Part shown: positions 21,195-28,201 of the stretch, in pieces
Layout of the letters: every line of letters starts with the position of its first letter
How positions within the stretch are numbered: position 1 is the first letter of the stretch
NCBI RefSeq assembly: GCF_001186125.1
Contig: NW_014040526.1
Location: forward strand, 74,484 to 102,684
DNA from: Sphaeroforma arctica JP610
Taxonomy: Eukaryota > Opisthokonta > Ichthyosporea > Ichthyophonida
Direction of reading: 5' to 3'
Length of the DNA: 28,201 nucleotides
The notes under the pieces: generated by a model
The model's input: only the letters and a program-made list of their open reading frames with translations
The model's database searches: none
Told to the model about the DNA's origin: nothing
Program-made: the position numbers and the translations under genes

Positions 21195-21862
21195 ATATAT
21201 ACATGCACATCAGTACATACATACATACATACAATATATATATACATGCACATCAGTACATACATACATACATACAATATATATATATATATATATACTT
21301 GCACACCAGTACATACATACATACAGAATTACATAAAAACACACGCACCAAAAATCCACATACCAATATATATATATATATATACCAATATAAATATATA
21401 TATATATATATATATAAATATATATATTTGTGTGTGTATGTTTGCATGTATCTATGTATTTATGTATATATGTACATATACATATGCATGTATCTATATA
21501 TACATATACACATACTTATATACATAACCGAGTTCATAAATGCAAATTGATATACACATATAAATACACACATACATGAACACATTGATACACACATATA
21601 ACACGCATACATACACACAAATACAAACATACATGCAAAAATGAATATTTGCATACAAACATACACATTGACATACATATATACACACACCTCTATATAT
21701 ATATATATATAAACGTATGCACATACACACATACATACACGCACACTCACACCTACTTACACACACATACACTATATAATATATATATCACATACACACA
21801 TACATACACGCACACTCACACCTTCTTACACACACATACACTATATAATATATATATCTATC

Positions 21863-21894
<32 letters not shown>

Positions 21895-21908
21895 TGTATA
21901 TGTATATG

Positions 21909-21978
<70 letters not shown>

Positions 21979-22325
21979 AACGTATACATACACATACATA
22001 CACGCACACACAAACACATACTCACACACACACACACACTACATATAAATATATCAATATGCATGCGTATATGTGCATATGTGCAATTGAATGAGTCTGA
22101 GTCTGAGTGAGACTAGGACTGAAACTGAAAGTTGTGTGTGTATGAGAATGTGAATGTGAACGTGACTGTGTGAATGTGAATGTGAATGTTAATGTGAGCG
22201 TGAGTGTGTTTAAGAGTGTATGAGTAAGAGTGTATGAGTATGAATGTGAGTGTAAGTGTGAGTGTGAGTGTGAGTATGAGTGTAAGAGAGAGAGAGTGTG
22301 TGTGAGCGTGTACGTGTGTATTTTA
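20344..22325. repeat. 2-kb microsatellite cluster
   Basis: (TA)n at 20344-20412; about 14 copies of a 26-30 bp unit made of CATATGCATCCTAAACCATA plus a (CA)n run at about 20440-20830; then alternating (CA)n, (TA)n, (CATA)n and (CATACATA)n tracts to about 22070; then (GTGAAT/GTGAGT)n and a (GA)n patch at 22095-22310. Long open frames on both strands, including one of 247 codons on the plus strand, are products of the repeat and have no coding character. Confidence 0.97.
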
Positions 22326-22435
22326 TGGTGAATTGCTATTAGGGCGTGTAATGTTGAATACAGTCCGTACTGGTTAAGAAATAATTTACTATTTATTTAT
22401 TATAACAGTATGTACAGTCTGAATATGAACAAAAA

Positions 22436-23235
22436 AATTACCCCTATTTTTATACGCTTTCAGTCCCTTCGGCTTCACAGTCGCGTTTTATTACTGAATG
22501 CGTAAGCTTTTCTAAAAGTCCCTGTCGACATTATCACCGATTTTTTACTGAAAGCGTAAGCTTTTCTAAGTCCCGGTCAACTTTATTACTGAAAGCGTAA
22601 GTTTTTAAGTCCCTGTCGACTTTATTACTGAAAGCGTAAGCTTTTCTAAGTCCCCGGTCTACTTTATTACAGAAAGCGTAAGCTTTCTAAGTCCCTGTCG
22701 ACTTTATCACCGATTATTTGTCCGTCCCCAAAATCGTGAGTGACGTTTCTTTTCGGGCTGGGATAGGTTTTGCCCATTTGAGACCCAATACAAAATAATC
22801 AATAGGCCCGAATCAGGATGTCTGATTATAAACAAGTTAATTACCCCTATAATTAAGCGCTTTCAGTCTCTGCGGCGGCCGGCCGTGTTTTATCACCGAT
22901 TTTTTGTCCGTCGCCAAAAAATGTTCGTGACGCCTTTTTTTCCGGCTTTAATAGGTTTTGCCTATTTGAGACCCTATCAAAAAACCAATAGGTCCGAATC
23001 AGAATGTCTGAATATAAACAAGTAAACTACCCCTATAGTTAAGCTCTTTCAGTCCCCGCGACGTCCCAGCCGTTTTATATTATCTGTCGCCAAAAAACGT
23101 CGGTGACGCCATTTTTTCCAGCTGGAATCGGGTTTGCCCATTTGAGACCCTATACAAAATAATCAATAGGCCAAAATCTCTAAATAAAGATAGGTAAATT
23201 ACCCCTAAAGATATACGCTTTCGGTCCCTGCTTTC
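22436..23235. repeat. Two-level tandem satellite (41-bp and about 185-bp units)
   Basis: First about five units of roughly 41 bp at 22487-22712, with TATTACTGAAAGCGTAAGCT, TTTCTAAGTCCC and GTCGACTT. Then about three units of 180-190 bp to 23235, each with ATCACCGATTTTTTGTCCGT or its variant, CGCCAAAAAACGTCGGTGAC, TTTGCCCATTTGAGACCC, CAAAATAATCAATAGG and AATTACCCCTA followed by CGCTTTCAGTCCC. The last unit ends about 40 bp before the TOM22 promoter. No terminal inverted repeats or coding sequence are seen. Confidence 0.88.
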
Positions 23236-23251
23236 TACAATAAAACAATAA

Positions 23252-23292
23252 AAAACAATTGTTTTCTGACTGCCTGTGCTATAAATAGCACA
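23252..23292 (+). promoter_or_regulatory. TOM22 promoter: TATA box inside a perfect inverted repeat
   Basis: TGTGCTAT-AA-ATAGCACA (23275-23292) is an 18-base inverted repeat enclosing TATAAATA (23280-23287), 120 bases upstream of the TOM22 start codon. Ten bases upstream is a second palindrome, AAAACAATTGTTTT (23252-23265). The TATA position fits a transcription start near 23310 and a leader of about 100 nt. Confidence 0.55.
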
Positions 23293-23407
23293 AGCTTGAA
23301 ATTTGGTGTGATTTCATACAAAGCTATATTTACCACATGTTTTCGATTCCGTACGTATACACGCACGTAGTTTCGCTTACACGTCGAATAGATAGCAATA
23401 CCTCAAG

Positions 23408-24295
23408 ATGGCCAAGATTGTTGATGTTACAGATGGCGTCATGCCCCCAGAGGATCAAGTGGTGGTGGTAGAGGAGGAGGAGGAATCTGAATCCCTGCTC
23501 GATCGCCTGTCAGGACTAGTGGTATGTTCACTACTTGATTGTGCTCCGTGCGACATATTGTATGTTGATAGTGCGGGCGTATGTTCTTCGCGAAAGGATC
23601 CTCAGATTGATATATTTTACTTTTATTTACTCACTCTATCGAATATATCGTACTCACAAGTTATATGCAACCACTATGTCTAGCCATTTGTACCCTCCCT
23701 TCTCTGCGTGTGTATTTTCCATGGAAGTGACCGCACAGATTAACAACATAATTTGGAATTCTGATTTATATTCTCTCCAGGAGTTCATTCCCAAACCCAT
23801 CCGAGACACTGTGTACAAGGTTGGTACAACCACCCATTCAGTTACTATCTACTCGCTTCAAAGTCTGGGCACAGTAGCCTGGATTGGCACAACTACTTTC
23901 TTCGTTCTCGGTCTTCCGGTGAGTAATTTCTTTTACATAGTGGCCTAGATGCTCAATATTTTCTAATGTCGGTTCATTTTTTGGTGTGTATGTGTTCGAT
24001 AAATGTTACTAGCCGCTCGATTTTTGTTCCACAGTGTAAGAATGATATATTCTTGTTTCGGTGTAACAGTTGTTCGACCGGTTTTTACATCCTAAAAGTA
24101 ACCCTTCTGGTGAAGTCAGGTGCGTACCCTTCTCAATATTTGTCCGTTTCCTCAAATATTCTTTAGCTCATGTTAGCAGTGGAGGGTGAACAGCAGCTTG
24201 AGTCAATGGAGTTAGAACGCAAGCAACAAATGCAGCAGCAGCGACAGATTCTGAACCCCGGTCTATACGGCGTACCAGCGCAGGGTGCCAACTAA
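23408..24295 (+). CDS. tomm22: TOM22, mitochondrial import receptor subunit, 3 exons, 126 aa
   Basis: Exons 23408-23521, 23781-23918 and 24167-24295, with phase-0 introns of 259 and 248 nt bounded by GTATGT...CTCCAG and GTGAGT...CTTTAG. The product is a central receptor of the TOM complex in the outer mitochondrial membrane, taking presequence proteins from Tom20 to Tom40. Residues 1-33 are an acidic cytosolic region (VVVVEEEEESES). Residues 34-68 match the core that contacts Tom40. Residues 69-88 are the membrane anchor with AWIGTTTFFVLGLP, close to human ALWIGTTSFMILVLP including the proline. Residues 89-126 are a glutamine-rich intermembrane tail (ERKQQMQQQRQIL). It is slightly shorter than the human protein (142 aa) because the acidic end is short. 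Splice sites, frame and family length all agree, so I see a complete, working gene. Confidence 0.95.
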
Positions 24296-25109
24296 ATCGT
24301 GAACTAAGTCAAGTGCTGGTTATTGACGGCAGCCTGATTTGAAATTTCGGAGTTACCGAATTTTCTTATTGTTGTATATATTAAAAAATAGGATGTTGAT
24401 TGTACAGGGCCTAGGATGCAGACACGTATATTCCTAGTACCGCCACTCGAGATAAACTTTCAAATACCACGGGGAATTTTACGAACTATACACTTGGAGT
24501 GAGAGTGATCCTATTGCTAGTTTAAGCATCAAAATGGTTGCGCCTCTTCACATCATACTTATAATTTTGGTGCTAGTTTTCAAAGCATTCAAACAGTTGT
24601 GCCTCTCATGTCAGGCCTTCCAGTGCAGTTTGACTCGAACGATTTCAATTTCTATGGAGAAATTTGCTTGGTGGGAGAGTGATTCTATTGCTAGTTTTCC
24701 AAGCGTGCTTACCACTTATTTGTGCAATTTGACTTGCAGGCTTTCTTGAGCTCGTTATTCCCATCGTTCCAACCACTTTTTAATTTGCTGTGGAATACTT
24801 TTGCTTCAAACTATAAATTGATTGCAAAGTCGTTTCCAATTGCACAACAACGATTGTTGTTCGTGTTCCCTACTTCGCGGATAATATCACTCTATGGACA
24901 ACGATCTGTGACGAGATTTTATTAAATTCTACAAAGTACGGTGCGGAGCCGCAGCGTCCGAAATCTTGTTTTCAACTAGTATACCCTCGTTCATACCCAA
25001 CCCCAACCCAGTTCATTGGGACAAAGTCTGGGTCAGAGCTCAAGTGTAAATTTACAATCAACTACATGAGCAACAACCATTTCTGTTGTCAAGCAAAAAG
25101 AACTGAAAA
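24296..25109. repeat. Intergenic, with three imperfect copies of a short repeat
   Basis: Space between two convergent genes. It holds three loose direct copies of a 60-100 bp unit with GTGAT(C/T)CTATTGCTAGTTT or GGTGCTAGTTTTCAAAGC, at about 24505, 24570 and 24675. ATTAAAAAATA at about 24380 may serve TOM22 polyadenylation. Open frames at 24534-24925 have no recognisable motif. Confidence 0.45.
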
Positions 25110-26053
25110 TTATTGAAAATATTTTTCGTTTTGGTAGGTCACACCATGATTTGTGACCCTCAAGATTGCGCCATTTTTCTGTTCATCCTCGATTAATGTC
25201 ATAAAGCAATCCGCCACCTCGTCGGCTGTTAGCGCTCGGCCCAAGGCGTCCACAATCTTGGCTCCATTTGGAATTGATGATTTTAAGTGAGTAAGCAAAG
25301 GTGTCTCCGCGAACGAAGGACACAGTGTGTTGACACGGATAATCTGATCCTTGCCTTTCTGTGCGCGATTGTAGCTCTCTAAACGTTCATATACACTGCG
25401 TGAGTATTGAATTACGCCAGCCTTGGTGGCGGCGTACACTGGTGCGAACGGCATGGGATAGATTCCCCCCATAGAAGCTACGTTTACGATCACACCAGCC
25501 ACCTTCTCCATCTGCATCTTGTGCACAGCGAGTGTAGTACCGTCGATGACAGCCTTAAGATTTATGTTAATCGTGCGCGCGACATCGGACTCGTCTCCAA
25601 TGCCGGCGTTGTTCACCATGACTTGCAATGGGGAATTAAAATATTCCTCAGCCGTTTTTATGGCCTCTGAGATATCCTCCGGCTTTGTAACGTCTGCATT
25701 CGATGCAAGGGTGTCGTGTTGTACATTTGTGGAGTTTTTTTTTTAGTGTTGCAAGAAAATCATGTGAACCAAATAATAGCATACTGTTTAAATATTGAAA
25801 GTAAAGCTGAACATGAAACTATAGAAACAATATTGAAACAATAGAAACAATAGAAACAACAAAGATTAAATTATAACTGACCTCCTTCGAACAGATGAAG
25901 GCCTTCCCCTGCATCTTGAGAATGCAAGAGTGAGTCGGTGTAGCTCTTATCCATCACGCACACCTTCGCATTCGCTGCAATGAGTCTCTGTACTAACTTA
26001 AAGCCCAGCCCACTTGCACCACCGGTGACGAGGCACACACGATTGCGTAGCAT
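25110..26053 (-). CDS. Short-chain dehydrogenase, 15-hydroxyprostaglandin dehydrogenase-like, 2 exons, 251 aa
   Basis: Exon 1 is 26053-25882 and exon 2 is 25693-25110, joined in phase 1 across a 188-nt intron (GGAG|GTCAGT...AATGCAG|AC). Classical SDR with a Rossmann fold: TGGASGLG at residues 10-17; Asp35 after the second strand, which favours NAD+; NNAG at 85-88; and catalytic Asn102, Ser131, Tyr144 and Lys148 (VYAATK). The C-terminal part (RVNTLCPSFAETPLL, FMTLIEDEQKNGAILRVTNH) resembles human HPGD (LNAICPGFVNTAIL, LITLIEDDALNGAIMKIT), so a secondary alcohol such as a hydroxy fatty acid is a likely substrate; the exact one cannot be told. Length is near the 266 aa of HPGD. The start ATG lies 36 nt from a TATA box. 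It converges on TOM22. Confidence 0.93.
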
Positions 26054-26088
26054 TTTTGTTGTTTAGTCCTGAACGTGACGGTAACCCT

Positions 26089-26096
26089 TTTTTATA
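26089..26096 (-). promoter_or_regulatory. TATA box of the dehydrogenase gene
   Basis: TATAAAAA on the minus strand, 36 nt upstream of the dehydrogenase ATG, which implies a very short 5' leader. GTTACCGTCACG lies between them and holds a TGACG-type element on the other strand. Confidence 0.55.
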
Positions 26097-26099
26097 ACT

Positions 26100-28124
26100 G
26101 TTGATAAGCAACGAATATTGGTGTATGCAAGACATTGTTCTGTTTATATGCCTTTTAGAAATAGAAGTGAGGCAATGTATGATAGCTGATACGCACTTTG
26201 TTTATTTTGGCGAGAAGCCTTTACTTGACACTTGTGACAGTGACAGTTGACATACCACTCACCAGACGTCGCACGGCCGCAGACGGTGGCCGGAAAGGCA
26301 AAGTGTACACCGTCACAAGGCGAGACTTTTTTGCTCACTGATTTTTTTTTAAAACCTGCCGCCTGGAGCGGCGAGGGACTGAAAGTCTGAAAATGCCATG
26401 GCCCTCTGGATTAGGTTCGCGAGCAGAAATCAGGTTTCGTCCGACGAGAAATCGTAAATTTAGCAGAGATCCAAATCCAGAGGGCCATGAAAAAGCTTTG
26501 CATTTTGCTCAATCCTAAAATTTACCTGAAGTTTTAATGTTTCTGATTGGTAATTTTTGTGGTATATCCCTTTTCATTATATAAAGAGACAGACAGAAAA
26601 CCTTGATAGTTGATATTTGATAAGCTATAACGTGTTTAATAGAATCCAAAAAAAGGGGGAGGGGAGGCTCTTTCCTCTTTCCTCTTATTTTACAGTTGGG
26701 ACTAGACATGACCACTTTGCTACCATATTTAGGTAAAACAGGTAGCGCGCCAGAGCAGGCCTGCCCTCTTCACGGTTGTAACGACAGCACTGCTTTAAAA
26801 AAAAACAGGCACTGCTTTTTTTAAAACAGTGAATTTTGAACTATTCAAATGCACCCGTATGTCCACTGAGGCTGTTTCCAGGGTACACCTATAGTCCAAT
26901 TATAAAAATGCAGCGTTCGAACTAAAAAGAGCTCAGCCCCAAAAAAAGGGGAGGGGGGGGAGTCGCCTGAAACAAATCTCCACTTGGAACCGCCTTATTT
27001 GTCTGTGACTGTACCTTTAAAACGGACCATACGCACGAGACGAACAGCATGGTGCAAATACCAGCAGCCAGAGTCTGGGGCTCTGGACTCTGGAGTCTGG
27101 GCAGTCGGCAACTCGGCATTTGGCACTTCTTGTAGGGCCATGAGTCCATGACTGGCCCGCCCAAGAAAGTGTGTTTTGTTTTGTTTTTGTAAAAAAAAAA
27201 GCAAAATGACAGCGTCAACGTTTCATTATTCATAGCCTCTTATTTTATACAAACGTTTATATATATAATTAATAATAAAAAACACTTTCAAAAAATCATC
27301 CTGTTTCTTCCGACTTCCGTCTTCCGGAGGATCGCAGTCTCGCAGAGACACAGACTCACATTCTCACTGTCTCACAGACCACAGTCGCAGTCTGACTCAT
27401 AAAGACACAGACTCACACGCCAGGCCGCCATGCTGAAACGGCCAAGGCGGGGGTGTGAATCCTGTTTTCATTGGTGCTTAATTAATTCAAACTTTAGGCT
27501 ATATCCTGGACTCCTGGAGCAGAGAGGACTAAAATTATATTAATAAATATGTGTAAATAGAATAATAGATTGTGCAGAATTGTAGAGTCTGTACTCTGCT
27601 GGGAACAGGGAAACACGGAAATCTTCTTATTTGTATTTTAGTTTTTTTATAATAAAATACATACAAATTACAACCGTTCATACTACATACTCCATAGCGG
27701 CAAATTAAACAAACCGTTATCTTTCTTTCAATGCTAGTTACTCATTGGCCCAGATTGGATCTGTTCAAATTCAAACTTCGAATATCAGACATATAGGAGC
27801 CGTGAACCAAAAAAATTGGCTTTAGGAGATGGGAGATAATTACTTTGGAGGTTGACCCAGAGGTACATTAAAAATCAATATCATTGGCAGTTAATCAACT
27901 TTAATTCACCGTATTAGCGAGTAGTAAACGTACGCTTATTCTCATCCTGAACGGACTATTGGTTCAAAAGTTATGAAGTATTTCATTTTGTACCAGAACT
28001 GGGTCAATCTAGCCACACGTAAGCGTTATACAAGTCCATCCATACCTAACAGACCTTTCTGGCATTATAGCATTCTACTTTAATGGTATCTAGGGGATTA
28101 TATGTGCGCGTATAGCGAGCCTGG
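26100..28124. other. Non-coding right flank
   Basis: No gene supported. Apart from the inverted repeat at 26397-26489 there are homopurine and homopyrimidine runs (26650-26690, 26935-26960, 27190-27200), a CTCTGGACTCTGGAGTCTGG patch near 27080, and a 15-bp direct repeat AGACACAGACTCACA at 27346 and 27403. Short minus-strand frames (26144-26338, 26515-26715, 26922-27233) have no motif and look random. Confidence 0.4.
26397..26489. repeat. Perfect 16-bp inverted repeat with 61-nt spacer
   Basis: CATGGCCCTCTGGATT (26397-26412) is exactly complementary to AATCCAGAGGGCCATG (26474-26489). No target-site duplication or transposase is evident. Confidence 0.9.
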
Positions 28125-28201
28125 ACTTGTATTTTGGGTACCTCATATCCTCACCGGTATAAAAGGTACTAGATAGAATATGAGGTACCCGAAATACACG
28201 T
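28125..28201. repeat. 26-bp inverted repeat with 25-nt spacer at the window edge
   Basis: Arms 28125-28150 and 28176-28201 are complementary at 23 of 26 positions, sharing GGGTACCTCATAT. The spacer contains GGTATAAAAGGTAC, which includes a TATA-like box. The right arm ends at the last base of the window, so the structure may continue. Confidence 0.9.

Noticed and set aside
20807-21550. 247-codon open frame on the plus strand, and similar frames of 60-96 codons on both strands across 20.8-22.1 kb
   Set aside because: They translate CA/TA/CATA microsatellite into TH/IY repeats, with no codon bias and with shadows in several frames.
24534-24925. Two overlapping frames of 71 and 67 codons downstream of TOM22
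   Set aside because: They cover short imperfect repeats in the intergenic space and have no recognisable motif.
27301-27420. Promoter or CpG-like start region of a gene beyond 27430
   Set aside because: The only plus-strand frame from the ATG at 27430 has about 35 codons and no splice donor or motif that I can support.

Overview
This is nuclear DNA from a eukaryote with a repeat-rich, AT-leaning genome and short GT-AG introns. Two intact host genes sit in the right third. One is a TOM22 homologue whose glutamine-rich tail (QMQQQRQIL) is of the animal type, so a unicellular holozoan or close opisthokont relative, such as an ichthyosporean, is my best guess; this is inference. Most of the window is transposon fossil, satellite and microsatellite.

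Layout. 1-560: AT-rich, nothing recognised. About 560-6610 (+): a broken Ty3/gypsy-type pol with protease, reverse transcriptase, RNase H, a DIRS/algal-type extra domain, integrase and a repetitive tail. 6960-8880: nothing assignable. 8879-13395: a mosaic of a 58-bp minisatellite whose units carry a 12-bp palindrome, pieces of a second, older Ty3/gypsy element (gag zinc knuckle, RT, RT/RNase H connector), and a tRNA-Val(AAC) gene on the minus strand at 10851-10923. 13500-20100 (read on the minus strand): what looks like a POT1-type telomere single-strand-binding gene. It has a disordered leader, a first OB fold at 18880-19275, an inter-OB segment at 17832-18056 and second-OB-fold pieces at 16261-17584. 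A partial colinear duplicate of its 5' part lies at 13513-16077, including five 228-bp tandem repeats. 20100-23235: about 2 kb of microsatellite (TA, CA, CATA, GTGAAT) embedded in a tandem satellite.

23275-25110 and 25110-26096: the TOM22 gene (+, three exons, 126 aa) and, convergent with it, a two-exon short-chain dehydrogenase related to 15-hydroxyprostaglandin dehydrogenase (-, 251 aa). Both have a TATA box and clean splice sites. 26100-28201: non-coding, with two strong inverted repeats.

The genes do not form a pathway. TOM22 is mitochondrial import housekeeping, the dehydrogenase is metabolic, and the POT1-like locus would be telomere maintenance. The most unusual feature is the POT1-like locus with its duplicated leader. 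Whether it is a live gene or a pseudogene is not settled by sequence alone.
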